This document shows, one piece after another, positions 19,736 to 28,786 of a stretch of 64,000 bases of DNA. Source of the stretch: Georgenia faecalis (lineage in GTDB: Bacteria; Actinomycetota; Actinomycetes; Actinomycetales; Actinomycetaceae); contig NZ_CP033325.1 in the NCBI RefSeq assembly GCF_003710105.1, positions 1-64,000 on the forward strand, in the 5' to 3' direction. Position 1 is the stretch's first letter, and the number at the start of each line of letters is the position of its first letter. Both the position numbers and the translations under genes were made by a program. The notes beneath the pieces were generated by a model that searched no databases, had not been told where the DNA came from, and saw only the letters and a list, made by a program, of their open reading frames with translations.

Positions 19736-21679
19736 CTAGGGGCGGCCGTTACCCCGGCCGTTGTTGCCGTTGCCGTTGCCGTTGTTGCCGGCGTTGCCGT
19801 TGCCGTTCCCGTTGTTACCCGCGTTGCCGTTGCCCGGCGCCGCGCCCGGGGATCCGCCATCAGCCGTGGTCGGCTCGGCGGTGGGGTCCACCGGCTCCGT
19901 GGGCGCCGTCGGCTCCGCCGGGGCGGTGGGCGCCTCGGTCGCCGGGGGCGGCGTCGTCGGCTCGGGGACCTCGGGCGCGACCGCCACGGTGAGGGTGATG
20001 GTGGCGAACCGCGGGACCGGACCGGAGCGGTCCTGCGCGATGACCGTCCCGGGCTCGACGCCGGCCGTGGCCTCGTCGACGGTGGTGACGTTGATGGTGA
20101 GGTCGTTGAGCTGCGCGCTGGCCTGCTCGACCGGCAGGTCGACCACGCTGGGCACGTCGACGTTGCCGGTGGCGAGGTTGAGCGTCACGACGCTGTCGGG
20201 GCTCACCGGCTCGCCCACGGCCGGGTCGGTGCTCGCGACGCGGTCCGCCTCCCACTCGGGATCGTTGACGGTGGCCGTGCGGATGTTCTCCAGGCCCGCC
20301 TCGGCGAGGATCTCCCGCGCCTGGTCCTGGCTCCTGCCGATGACGTCGGGGATCTCGATCTGGTCCGGGCCGGCGGAGAACCGCACGGTGACCGTGTCGC
20401 CCTCCTCGACCTCCGTGCCCACGGCCGGGTCGGCGCTCGTGAAGAGCCCCTCCTCGACGGTGTCGGAGACCTCGGGCTCGCCGAGGGCGAAGACGAGGTC
20501 CTCGCCCTCGATGGCCTGGCGGGCCGCGGGCTCGTCGAGCCCCTCGAGCGGGGGGACCTCGACGACGGTGACCTCGTCCACCGGCTCCTCGTCCCGGGTG
20601 AGCAGGAGGTAGCCGATCCCGATGGCCGCGACCAGCCCGATGACGACGAGCAGCCACACCCACCAGGGGGAGCGCTTGTCCTCCTCGGGCTCCTCGACCG
20701 GGACCTGGGTGCCGGTGCGGGCGGCGGCGACGGCCGCGGGCATGGCCCGCGTGGCCGGTGCGGCCGCCATGACGGACGTCGCGCCGGCCCAGGCGCCGAC
20801 GGCGGGGGCGTGGACGGTGCCACCGCGGGCGGCGGCCTCGAGGTCGGCGCGCATGGCGGCGGCGTCGGGGTAGCGGTCCTCGCGGTCCTTGGCCAGCGCC
20901 TTGAGGACGACGCGGTCGAGGGCCTCGGGGATGTCGGGGGCGATGTCGCTGGGTGCCCGCGGGACCTCGCGCACGTGCTGGTAGGCGACGGCGACGGCGG
21001 AGTCCCCGCTGAAGGGCGGCTGGCCGGTGAGGAGCTCGAAGAGCAGGCAGCCGGTGGAGTACAGGTCCGACCGGGCGTCGACGACCTCGCCACGCGCCTG
21101 CTCGGGCGAGAGGTACTGGGCGGTCCCGACGACGGCGTGCGTCTGGGTCATCGTCGCGGCGGAGTCGGCCATGGCGCGGGCGATGCCGAAGTCCATGACC
21201 TTGACGGCGCCGGTCGGGGTGAGCATGACGTTCCCGGGCTTGATGTCCCGGTGGACGATGCCCTCGCGGTGGGAGTACTCCAGCGCCCCGAGGACGCCGC
21301 TGACGATCTCGACCGCCTCGTCGATGGGCACGGGTGTGCCGTCGGTGAGGAGCGAGCGGACGGTGTGGCCCTCGACGTACTCCATGACGATGTAGGGCAC
21401 GTGGGCGCTCTGGCCCGACGCCGTGACGACGTCGTCCTCGCCCGTGTCGTAGACGGAGACGATCGCCGGGTGGTTGAGGGCGGCCGCGGACTGGGCCTCG
21501 CGGCGGAAGCGCGCCTGGAAGGTGGGGTCCCGGGCGAGGTCGGAGCGCAGCACCTTGATGGCCACGGTGCGCGACAGGCGCCGGTCGTAGCCGATGTACA
21601 CCTCGGCCATGCCGCCGCGTCCGATGAGGTCGCGGACCTCGTAGCGGCCGCCGAGCATGCGCGGTACCTCGTCCACCAC
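19736..21679 (-). CDS. pknB: PASTA-domain Ser/Thr protein kinase PknB
   Basis: A 647-residue membrane kinase that senses muropeptides or lipid II and controls growth and division. The kinase domain has GRGGMAEV (20-27), K42, HRDIKPGN with D145 and DFG (163-165). One membrane helix (about 339-361, WVWLLVVIGLVAAIGIGYLLL) leads to three external PASTA domains (about 370-436, 440-504, 506-568), then an Ala/Pro/Thr/Glu linker and an unusual Gly/Asn-rich tail (616-647). The GTG start overlaps the stop of the upstream kinase by one base. It is the last gene of the seven-gene minus-strand cluster starting at fhaA. Confidence 0.95.
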   Translation of the reverse strand: MVDEVPRMLGGRYEVRDLIGRGGMAEVYIGYDRRLSRTVAIKVLRSDLARDPTFQARFRREAQSAAALNHPAIVSVYDTGEDDVVTASGQSAHVPYIVMEYVEGHTVRSLLTDGTPVPIDEAVEIVSGVLGALEYSHREGIVHRDIKPGNVMLTPTGAVKVMDFGIARAMADSAATMTQTHAVVGTAQYLSPEQARGEVVDARSDLYSTGCLLFELLTGQPPFSGDSAVAVAYQHVREVPRAPSDIAPDIPEALDRVVLKALAKDREDRYPDAAAMRADLEAAARGGTVHAPAVGAWAGATSVMAAAPATRAMPAAVAAARTGTQVPVEEPEEDKRSPWWVWLLVVIGLVAAIGIGYLLLTRDEEPVDEVTVVEVPPLEGLDEPAARQAIEGEDLVFALGEPEVSDTVEEGLFTSADPAVGTEVEEGDTVTVRFSAGPDQIEIPDVIGRSQDQAREILAEAGLENIRTATVNDPEWEADRVASTDPAVGEPVSPDSVVTLNLATGNVDVPSVVDLPVEQASAQLNDLTINVTTVDEATAGVEPGTVIAQDRSGPVPRFATITLTVAVAPEVPEPTTPPPATEAPTAPAEPTAPTEPVDPTAEPTTADGGSPGAAPGNGNAGNNGNGNGNAGNNGNGNGNNGRGNGRP

Positions 21680-22713
21680 TAGGAGTCCCTCGCAGTCATT
21701 CGATCGGTCTCACGCGCGCCGGCGGCGCCCGAGTCCTCGGGCAGGGCCAGCGTACCGATGCCGGGGGTGCTGGGGACCGTGCCGGGCGCCATTGCGCCGA
21801 TGGTCGTGGCGAGCCCCACACCGACGGCGCCCATCGCGCGGCGGGTCCGGTCGCGTCGTCGGCGCACCGTCCCCGGGCGCGGGGCCGAGGCGGCGGACGG
21901 GACCGAGCACGACGGCGCGTGCGACGGGCGGGCGAGCCGGTCGAGCTCGCGGGCCAGTGCCTCGCCCGAGGGTGGGCGCAGCGCGGGGTGCTTGGCGAGC
22001 AGGCGGGCGACGACGTCCCGGACGGGAGCCGGGACGTCGTCGGGCAGCGGCGGGACCGGCGCGTCGACGTGCTGGACGGCGATCTCCACCTCGGTGCGGC
22101 CGGTGAAGGGCCGGCGCCCGGCCAGGGCCTCGTACGCGACGATGCCGAGGGCGTAGAGGTCGCTGAGCGGGGTCGCGGGCCGGCCGGTGGCCTGCTCGGG
22201 GGAGAGGTACTGGGCGGTCCCCATGACCATCCCCGCGGCCGTGAGCGCCGGCTGCCCGGCGGCGAGCGAGATCCCGAAGTCGGTGATCTTCACGGGGCCG
22301 CCCGGCGGGAGCAGGATGTTCGACGGCTTGACGTCGCGGTGCACCACACCGGCCGCGTGGGCGGCGTGCAGGCCCCGGGCCACCTGGGCGAGAACGGGGA
22401 GGAGCTCGGCCGCCGGGAGGGTGCCGCGGCGTTCCAGCAGGGCGGTCATCGGCTCGCCGTCGACGAGCTCCATGACGAGGAACCCGGAGCCGTCCTGCTC
22501 GCCGTAGTCGAGCAGGGCGGCGATGTTGGGGTGGTGCAGCCCGGCGCTGTTGCGGGCCTCGGCGCGGAGCCGGGCGAGGAAGGCCTCCTGCCCGGCGAGC
22601 TCGGGACGGAGCACCTTGGCGGCGACCGCGCGCTCGGCGTCGACGTCCCACGCGCGCCACACCTCGCCCATGCCGCCCAGCGCGATCCGGGAGCGCAGCT
22701 GGTAGCGGCCCAT
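21679..22713 (-). CDS. pknA: Ser/Thr protein kinase, PknA-like
   Basis: A 344-residue kinase without PASTA domains. It has the glycine loop IALGGMGEV, K33, HRDVKPSN with D127 and DFG (145-147), and the activation segment GTAQYLSPEQ. A short hydrophobic stretch near 294-309 (AMGAVGVGLATTIGAM) after an Arg cluster may be a membrane anchor but is weak. GGCGGGG lies nine bases before the ATG at 22713; a GTG at 22740 overlapping the PBP stop (GTGA) is a serious alternative start. With PknB it forms the usual actinobacterial kinase pair. Confidence 0.9.
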   Translation of the reverse strand: MGRYQLRSRIALGGMGEVWRAWDVDAERAVAAKVLRPELAGQEAFLARLRAEARNSAGLHHPNIAALLDYGEQDGSGFLVMELVDGEPMTALLERRGTLPAAELLPVLAQVARGLHAAHAAGVVHRDVKPSNILLPPGGPVKITDFGISLAAGQPALTAAGMVMGTAQYLSPEQATGRPATPLSDLYALGIVAYEALAGRRPFTGRTEVEIAVQHVDAPVPPLPDDVPAPVRDVVARLLAKHPALRPPSGEALARELDRLARPSHAPSCSVPSAASAPRPGTVRRRRDRTRRAMGAVGVGLATTIGAMAPGTVPSTPGIGTLALPEDSGAAGARETDRMTARDS

Positions 22714-22736
22714 GAGGAGCAGCCCCGCCTGCGGCC

Positions 22737-24194
22737 TCACCGGTCGAGCACCGCCTCGAGGACCTGTCGGGCGATGGGCGCCGCCGTCGTCCCGCCGGAG
22801 GCGAGGTCGCCCTCGTTGCCGCCGTACTCGACGAGCACGGCGATGGCGACCTCGGGGTCCTCGGCCGGCGCGAACGCCGTGAACCACGCGTGGGGCGAGC
22901 GGCCCTCGCCGGCCTGGGCGCTGCCGGTCTTCGCGGCGACGTCGACGCCCGGGATCTGGGCCGCGGAGCCCGTGCCCTGCTCGACGACGTTGACCATCAT
23001 GGCGGTGAGCTCCTCCGCCGTCTCCGTCGACACCGACCGGCGCAGCTCGTCGGGCTCGGTGGTGCGCAGGACCTCCAGGTCCGGGCCGCGCTCCGTCGCC
23101 ACGAGGTAGGGCCGCATCTGCACGCCGTCGTTGGCGATGGCGGCGGAGACCATCGCCATCTGCAGCGGCGTGGCCCGCACGTCGTACTGGCCGATCGCCG
23201 TCATGGCGGTCTGGGCCTCGTCGAGGTCGGTGGGGTAGACCGACGGCGTGACCCGCAGCGGGATCTCCAGGGGGGCGCCGAACCCGAAGGCCTCGGCCTG
23301 CTCCCGCAGCGCGTCCTGGCCCAGCTCCATGCCGAGGGCGGCGAACGTGGTGTTGCAGGACTCCTGCAGGGTGTAGATGAGCGGCGCCGTGTCGTTGGCC
23401 GTGCAGGAGATGCCGCCCGGGTTGCGCACCACCTGGGTCGACTGGGGCAGCTGGAGCTCGGCCGGGGCCGGCACCTCGGAGTCGGGCCCGTAGTCCCCGG
23501 ACTCGAGCAGGGCGGCCGCGACGACGAGCTTGAAGCTCGACCCCGGGGGGTAGAGGTCCCCGCCGATGGCCCGGTTGGTCAACGGGTCCGCCGGGTCGGC
23601 GAGGAGGGCGTCGTAGGCCGCCTGCGCCTCGGCGCTCGAGTGCGCCGCGAGCGGGTCGGGGTCGTAGCTCGGCGTGGAGACGAGCGCGAGGATCGCGCCG
23701 GTCTGGGGGTCGAGGGCGACGACGGCCCCCCGCTGGTCGCCCAGGGCGTCCCACGCGGCCTGCTGGACGACGGGGTCGATGGTGAGCTCGACGGACCCGC
23801 CCTGCGGCTGCGCACCGGTGATGAGGTCCTGGATGCGCTGGACGAGGAGGGAGTCGGACGTGCCGTTGAGGACCGGGTTGGCGGCGGCCTCCATGCCGGT
23901 CATCGAGCTGAGCGCGGCGGAGAAGTACCCGGTGACCGGCGCGTAGAGCGCCCCGCCCGGGTAGGAGCGCTGGTAGCCGTAGACGTCGTCGACGGGCGTG
24001 GAGACGGCCACGGCGTCGCCGGCGACGACGATCGGCCCGCGGTCCCGGCCGAACTCGCGGTAGACGGTGCGGACGTTGCGGCCGTCCGCGTTGAGGGCGG
24101 GGGCCTGGACGAACTGCACCGAGGTGGCCATGACCATGAGGGCCACGAACATGAGGGCGACGACGGTCGTCAGGCGCCGGATCGGGGTGTTCAT
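22737..24194 (-). CDS. pbpA: Class B penicillin-binding protein PbpA
   Basis: A 485-residue membrane-anchored transpeptidase that cross-links peptidoglycan, the partner of the RodA/FtsW glycosyltransferase encoded just upstream. After an N-terminal membrane helix (about 11-29) and a dimerisation region, the catalytic domain has the three penicillin-binding motifs: SSFK (219-222), SCN (279-281) and KTGS (422-425). The ATG overlaps the rodA stop (ATGA). The organisation matches Rv0016c of Mycobacterium and PBPs of Streptomyces. Confidence 0.95.
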   Translation of the reverse strand: MNTPIRRLTTVVALMFVALMVMATSVQFVQAPALNADGRNVRTVYREFGRDRGPIVVAGDAVAVSTPVDDVYGYQRSYPGGALYAPVTGYFSAALSSMTGMEAAANPVLNGTSDSLLVQRIQDLITGAQPQGGSVELTIDPVVQQAAWDALGDQRGAVVALDPQTGAILALVSTPSYDPDPLAAHSSAEAQAAYDALLADPADPLTNRAIGGDLYPPGSSFKLVVAAALLESGDYGPDSEVPAPAELQLPQSTQVVRNPGGISCTANDTAPLIYTLQESCNTTFAALGMELGQDALREQAEAFGFGAPLEIPLRVTPSVYPTDLDEAQTAMTAIGQYDVRATPLQMAMVSAAIANDGVQMRPYLVATERGPDLEVLRTTEPDELRRSVSTETAEELTAMMVNVVEQGTGSAAQIPGVDVAAKTGSAQAGEGRSPHAWFTAFAPAEDPEVAIAVLVEYGGNEGDLASGGTTAAPIARQVLEAVLDR

Positions 24195-25645
24195 CGCAGC
24201 CTCACCACCTCGGTGGGGGAGGAGTCGTCGGCCTCGGGCATGCCGCCGTCGACCGGGACCGACGGCCCGCCCCCGGCGATGGGGGCGATGGGCAGGTCAC
24301 CGGTGAGCGGCGCCGGGCGCCGGGCGCTGTCGGAGACCCGCAGGAGCAGGGCGACGATCATCCAGTTCACCAGGAGCGACGAGCCGCCCTGGGCGAGGAA
24401 CGGCATGGTGAGGCCGGTGAGCGGGATCAGGCGGGTGACGCCACCGACCACGACGAAGCACTGGAACGCGACGACGAACGCGAGGCCGGAGGCGAGGAGC
24501 TTGCCGAAGCCGTCCCGGACGCCGATCGCCGCGCGCAGCCCGCGCTCGGCGAGGAGGAGGTAGCACACGAGGATGGCGATGAGGCCGGTCAGGCCGAGCT
24601 CCTCGCCGAGGGAGGCGATGATGAAGTCGGAGTTGGCGAAGGGGACGACGTCGGGGCGCCCCTCTCCCCAGCCGGTCCCCATGAGGCCGCCGCTGGCCAG
24701 CCCGAAGAGGCCCTGCACCACCTGGTAGGACCCGCCGGGCTGGCGGTTGTAGATCTCCGGCGAGAGGGCGTCGAGCCACACGTCGAAGCGCGCACCGACG
24801 TGCGGGAACGCGGTGGCCGCCAGGGCCGCGCCGCCCCCGAAGAGCAGCAGGCCGATGATCACCCAGCTGAGCCGCTCGGTGGCGACGTAGAGCATGGCGA
24901 CGAAGAGGGCGAAGAAGAGCAGGGCGGCGCCGAGGTCGCGCTGGAAGACGAGGACGACGAGCGCGACGCCCCAGGCGAGGAGGATCGGGCCGAGGTGGCG
25001 CAGGCGCGGCAGCTGGAGCCCGAGCACCTTCGGGCCGGCGAGGGCGAGGTTGTCCCGCTGGGTCACGAGGTAGCCGGCGAAGAAGACGGCCAGGACGATC
25101 TTGGCGAGCTCGGCCGGCTGGAAGGACAGCGGGCCGATGCCGATCCAGATGCGGGCGCCGTTGATCGTCTTGCCGAGGCCCGGAAGGAGGGGCAGCAGGA
25201 GCAGGACGAGGCCGGCCACCATGGCGGTGTAGGTGTAGCGGCGCAGCGTGCGGTGGTCCCGCAGGGCGATGAGCACGCCGACGGCGGCCAGGACGCCGAT
25301 GGCGGTCCACAGGACCTGCCGGTCGGCGAACCCGGCGGTGCGGTCGGCGGCCTCGTACGCCTGGTCGAGCCGGTAGATCATCGCGAGGCCGATGCCGTTG
25401 AGGGCGACGACGACGGGGAGGATGACGGGGTCGGCGTAGGAGGCGCGCCAGCGCAGCACCACGTGCGTGCCGAGCGCGAGGACGGCGAGCGAACCGCCGT
25501 GCACGGCCATGCCGACGGGCAGGGCGCCCGTGGTCGCCAGGCCCACCTGCGCGTACGCGTAGAGCCCGACGGCGAGGGCCAGGAGGAGGAGCACCAGCTC
25601 GACACCCCGCCCGGACCGGGCGCGCTGCTCGGTGATGGTCACCAT
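24191..25645 (-). CDS. rodA: SEDS-family peptidoglycan glycosyltransferase RodA/FtsW
   Basis: A 484-residue polytopic membrane protein (about 12 helices) that polymerises lipid II. Conserved SEDS features include GARIWIGIGPLSFQPAELAKI, a charged loop FQRDLGAALLFF (with the catalytic-type Asp) and PFLAQGGSSLLVN near the C-terminus. The frame is open far upstream inside the phosphatase gene; the ATG at 25645, which overlaps the phosphatase stop by seven bases, starts the conserved MVTITEQR region. The C-terminal 45 residues are Pro/Gly/Asp-rich and cytoplasmic. Confidence 0.94.
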   Translation of the reverse strand: MVTITEQRARSGRGVELVLLLLALAVGLYAYAQVGLATTGALPVGMAVHGGSLAVLALGTHVVLRWRASYADPVILPVVVALNGIGLAMIYRLDQAYEAADRTAGFADRQVLWTAIGVLAAVGVLIALRDHRTLRRYTYTAMVAGLVLLLLPLLPGLGKTINGARIWIGIGPLSFQPAELAKIVLAVFFAGYLVTQRDNLALAGPKVLGLQLPRLRHLGPILLAWGVALVVLVFQRDLGAALLFFALFVAMLYVATERLSWVIIGLLLFGGGAALAATAFPHVGARFDVWLDALSPEIYNRQPGGSYQVVQGLFGLASGGLMGTGWGEGRPDVVPFANSDFIIASLGEELGLTGLIAILVCYLLLAERGLRAAIGVRDGFGKLLASGLAFVVAFQCFVVVGGVTRLIPLTGLTMPFLAQGGSSLLVNWMIVALLLRVSDSARRPAPLTGDLPIAPIAGGGPSVPVDGGMPEADDSSPTEVVRLR

Positions 25646-26994
25646 GAGGGCACCGGTGCGGCGCCTGCGCCGGCGGGCGCCGGGGCGCCGGTGGTCGCGC
25701 CGCTGGGGCTGGGGCTGGGGCTGGGGCTGGGGCTGGGGCCCGCGGGGGCGTCGGCCGTCGCGTCGGTGGTCGCGGGCCGGGACTCCCCGCGCAGGGCCTC
25801 GACCCGCTCCTGCGCCTCGTCGAGGGAGGACACGGTGATGGCGTCGCCCAGGCGGTCGCGGGCGTACCCGGGCAGGTCGGCGAGCGCGACGTCGGTCGTC
25901 TCGTGCAGGGTGGCGAGGCTCAGCGGGCCGACCTCCTGCGGGATGCCCTGGTAGATGGCGACCATGTCGTCCGCCGGCGCGAGGAAGTACTGCGACTGCG
26001 TCCACCGGTAGCCCAGCACGCCGGCCGCGCCCACGGCGGCGAGGAGGACGAGGACGAGGAAGCCGCCCGCGATCCACCGGCCCCGCGACGAGCGGGGCGC
26101 GGTGTCGTCGTCGTCGGTGTCGGGGGCCGGTCCGGCGGCCGCCGCGGCCAGGGCGGCGGCCCGTCCCGCCGCGCCCGTCGTGCCGCGGGTGCGGCGCAGC
26201 CGGTCGGTCGCGGCGGCCCCCACCACCTGCGGCGTCGTCGGCGGCGCGGCGCCGTCGGGCAGGCCCTCGGCGGCGAGGACGTCGGCGACGACGCACGTGA
26301 CGTTGTCCGGGCCGCCAGCCCGCAGGGCGAGGGCGATGAGGTCCTCGGCGCACTCACCGGGGTCCGCGACGGTGCGTAGGGTCTCGGCGATGGTCTCGGG
26401 GCTGACGACGCCGGACAGGCCGTCGGAGCACAGGAGCCACCGGTCCCCGGGGCGTCCCTCGCGGACCGACTCGTCGAGGAGGACGTCGCTGTCGGTGTCG
26501 CCGAGCACCCGCAGGAGGACGGAACGCTGCGGGTGACGCTCGGCCTGGTCCGGGGTGAGCTTGCCGAGGTCGACGAGGTGCTGGACGAACGTGTGGTCCG
26601 CCGTCACCTGGGTGAGCTCGCCGCCGCGCAGGAGGTAGGCCCGGGAGTCGCCGATGTGGACCATCGCCAGCTTGGTGTCCGAGCGGAGGATGGCGATGCA
26701 CGTCGTGCCCAGGCCGGCGAGCTCCGGGTCGGCCTCCGCGCGCTCCTCCAGCTCGGTGTGGGCGGCGGCCAGCGCGCGGCGCAGGTGGTCGAGGAGGTCG
26801 TCCCCGCCGTGGGCCTCGGCGTCGAGGGGCACCAGGTGGGCGACGACGACGGAGGAGGCGATGTCGCCGCCGGCGGGACCGCCCATCCCGTCGGCCAGGA
26901 CGAGCAGGTTCGGCCCGGCGTAGGCGGAGTCCTGGTTGGACGAGCGGACGAGGCCGACGTCGGACCGGGCTCCGTAGTGCAGGACGATGCTCAT
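25639..26994 (-). CDS. pstP: PP2C-type Ser/Thr phosphatase PstP
   Basis: A 451-residue membrane phosphatase that reverses PknA/PknB phosphorylation. Metal-binding residues are visible in SSNQDSAYAG (D22), LADGMGG (D35), IGDSRAYLL, CSDGLSG and GPDNVTCVV. A cytoplasmic catalytic domain (1-240) and an Ala-rich linker precede one membrane helix (about 308-330, GGFLVLVLLAAVGAAGVLGY) and an extracytoplasmic domain (to about 405). The tail holds a Ser-Pro array (SPSPSPSPSPS) made by perfect GGGGCT-type repeats at about 25707-25738. The ATG at 26994 was chosen by homology; the frame is open upstream. Confidence 0.94.
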   Translation of the reverse strand: MSIVLHYGARSDVGLVRSSNQDSAYAGPNLLVLADGMGGPAGGDIASSVVVAHLVPLDAEAHGGDDLLDHLRRALAAAHTELEERAEADPELAGLGTTCIAILRSDTKLAMVHIGDSRAYLLRGGELTQVTADHTFVQHLVDLGKLTPDQAERHPQRSVLLRVLGDTDSDVLLDESVREGRPGDRWLLCSDGLSGVVSPETIAETLRTVADPGECAEDLIALALRAGGPDNVTCVVADVLAAEGLPDGAAPPTTPQVVGAAATDRLRRTRGTTGAAGRAAALAAAAAGPAPDTDDDDTAPRSSRGRWIAGGFLVLVLLAAVGAAGVLGYRWTQSQYFLAPADDMVAIYQGIPQEVGPLSLATLHETTDVALADLPGYARDRLGDAITVSSLDEAQERVEALRGESRPATTDATADAPAGPSPSPSPSPSPSGATTGAPAPAGAGAAPVPSW

Positions 26995-26999
26995 GGCCC

Positions 27000-27533
27000 C
27001 TACCGCTGCAGCTCGATGACGGTCTGGCCGATGCGGACGGGGGTGCCGGCCGGGACGACGACCGGGGTGGAGATGCGCTCGTCCCGCACGAACGTGCCGT
27101 TCGTCGAGCCGAGGTCCTCGAGCCACCACTGGCCGTCCTGCGGGAAGAAGCGGGCGTGCCGGCCCGAGGAGTAGTCGTCGTCGAGCACGAGGGTGCACCC
27201 CGGGGCGCGGCCGACGAGGATCGGGCCCGGCCCGAGCGGGAGGGACGCCCCGGCGAGCGGTCCGGCGCTGACGACGAGGCGGGTGGGGGTGTGGCGGGTA
27301 CCGGTCCGCACCGGGGCGGCCGGCTGGGGCGCGGGCCGGGGCGGCGCGGACGGCGGGGCGGCGGCGGCCTTGCGGGCGGTGGCGGCCGCAGCCGCGCGCC
27401 GGTCCCGCTGGGGGCGGCGGTTGAGGCGGGTGCCGAAGATGTCCTGGCGCAGCACCGCTAGGGCGCCCAGGACGAAGACCCACAGGAGCACCAGGTAGCT
27501 CAGGCGCAGCAAGGTGACGGCGAGCTCGCTCAT
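27000..27533 (-). CDS. fhaB: FHA-domain protein FhaB (FipA type)
   Basis: A 177-residue protein with an N-terminal membrane helix (about 9-27, LRLSYLVLLWVFVLGALAV), a basic Ala/Pro-rich linker and a C-terminal FHA phospho-threonine-binding domain: VGRAPGC, SSGRHARFF, LGSTNGTFV. In mycobacteria FipA/FhaB links kinase signalling to septum proteins. Five bases separate it from pstP and ten from fhaA. Confidence 0.93.
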   Translation of the reverse strand: MSELAVTLLRLSYLVLLWVFVLGALAVLRQDIFGTRLNRRPQRDRRAAAAATARKAAAAPPSAPPRPAPQPAAPVRTGTRHTPTRLVVSAGPLAGASLPLGPGPILVGRAPGCTLVLDDDYSSGRHARFFPQDGQWWLEDLGSTNGTFVRDERISTPVVVPAGTPVRIGQTVIELQR

Positions 27534-27543
27534 CAGGGGGTGG

Positions 27544-28263
27544 TCACCCGCCGAATTCGTCGTCGGGGCCGCTGTCGGCGGCCGTCCAGAAGAGGATGCG
27601 GGTGCGGCCGATGGTGATGGTGTTGCCGTCGACGAGCGTGGCCGCCTGGACCCGGTGGCCCTCGACGAAGGTGCCGTTCGTTGAGCCGAGGTCCGTGGCG
27701 ATGGTGCCCGACGCCGTCACGCGGATCTCCAGGTGGCGGCGGGAGACACCGGGGTCGTCGACGACGATGTCCGCCTCCGAGCCCCGGCCCAGCACGGTGA
27801 CGGGGCCGGTGAGGATGTACCGCTGCCCGTCGATGTCGACGATGGGGTGGCGGGCCGACGCCGCCGTCGACGTGGCCGGGGCGACGGTGCCGCGCCGGGT
27901 GGCGGCGACGACGTCGAAGCGGCCGGTGCTCAGCTCGTCCTCGGTCTCGAAGGCCACCTTCACGGGGCCGACGAACGCGTAGCGCTGGGAGGTGGCGTGC
28001 TCGGTGGCGGCGTCGGCGATCTCCTCCGCGAGGGCGTCGGCGCCCCACGCCGTCACGTGCTCGTGGTCGGTGGGGCTGAGCCGGACGGTGAACTCGTTGG
28101 GCACGACGGTGCGGCCGCGGGTGACGGCGGCGGCGCGGTCGTCCATCTCGCGGCGGACCGCGCTGGCGATCTCCACGGGCTTGACCTCGCTGCGGAACGC
28201 CCGCGCGAAGGCGTTGCTCACGACGTTCTCGACCTTCTTCTCGAACCGGTCGAGGGCTCCCAT
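27544..28263 (-). CDS. fhaA: DUF3662 and FHA-domain protein FhaA
   Basis: A 239-residue cytosolic protein: an N-terminal DUF3662 domain (MGALDRFEKKVENVVSNAF..., about 1-115), a short linker and a C-terminal FHA domain with VLGRGSEADIV, GVSRRHLEI and LGSTNGTFV. FhaA binds phosphorylated kinase substrates (MviN in mycobacteria) and regulates wall synthesis. The ATG follows a textbook AAGGAGG ribosome site. It is the first gene of the seven-gene kinase/wall operon. The FHA domains of FhaA and FhaB probably read the phosphorylation set by PknA/PknB and erased by PstP. Confidence 0.94.
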   Translation of the reverse strand: MGALDRFEKKVENVVSNAFARAFRSEVKPVEIASAVRREMDDRAAAVTRGRTVVPNEFTVRLSPTDHEHVTAWGADALAEEIADAATEHATSQRYAFVGPVKVAFETEDELSTGRFDVVAATRRGTVAPATSTAASARHPIVDIDGQRYILTGPVTVLGRGSEADIVVDDPGVSRRHLEIRVTASGTIATDLGSTNGTFVEGHRVQAATLVDGNTITIGRTRILFWTAADSGPDDEFGG

Positions 28264-28339
28264 CGCGCGCACCTCCTTCCGCTCGCCAGCCCGGTCAGTG
28301 CAGCGGGTCGGCCGGTCGCGGACGCGCTGCTCGTCCGAC

Positions 28340-28352
28340 GATCGTAACGATC
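28340..28352. promoter_or_regulatory. Perfect odd palindrome upstream of fhaA
   Basis: GATCGTAACGATC is a perfect 13-bp palindrome with one central base, 77 bp upstream of fhaA. It overlaps a possible minus-strand -10 (TACGAT). The rest of the 342-bp gap 28264-28605 shows nothing except a TAATCT -10-like box (28576) before tRNA-Leu. Confidence 0.4.
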
Positions 28353-28605
28353 CTGCATCCATCGTGGTGCACGCGCCCTTCGCGCGCCCGCTCATCGCCC
28401 GGTTCGGCGGGTGCGCGGGCCTCCTGCCACCCGCTTCTCGTGATCATGCAGAAACGCTGACGGGATCGCGGTGCGGGTCACGGGCGGCCGGGCCGCGCGG
28501 CTGCGGCCCCGATCCGTGGTGGAGCGCTCTGCGGTGGCCGGCCACGGGCGGGGCGGAGCGCTCCTGGGTGCGTGCTAATCTTGGCCCCGCCGTTTCGACG
28601 GCAGC

Positions 28606-28689
28606 GCGCGAGTGGCGGAATAGGCAGACGCGCACGGTTCAGGTCCGTGTGCCCGAAAGGGCGTGGGGGTTCAACTCCCCCCTCGCGCA
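28606..28689 (+). tRNA. tRNA-Leu (anticodon CAG)
   Basis: An 84-base class II tRNA with a long variable arm (TGCCCGAAAGGGCG). The acceptor stem GCGCGAG pairs with CTCGCGC; the anticodon loop CACGGTTCAGGTCCGTG gives CAG, and the T-arm GGTTCAACTCC is normal. Discriminator A, no encoded CCA. TAATCT at 28576 is a likely -10 box. Confidence 0.96.
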
Positions 28690-28697
28690 CAGCGCTC

Positions 28698-28736
28698 AGC
28701 GGCGGAGTCCCAGGCAATCTCGGGGACTCCGCCGCT
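28698..28736 (+). terminator. Terminator after tRNA-Leu
   Basis: A 14-bp perfect stem (28698-28711 with 28723-28736, AGCGGCGGAGTCCC and complement), 11-base loop, no strong T-tract. It begins nine bases after the tRNA. Confidence 0.8.
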
Positions 28737-28786
28737 TCGTCGTTCCGGGCTCGGGTCCCGCCCCGGCCATCGCCGGGGGGTGCTCC

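Noticed and set aside
22737-23754. Extension of the PknA-like kinase frame across the PBP gene
   Set aside because: The region reads as a shadow of pbpA; the kinase homology starts at 22713.
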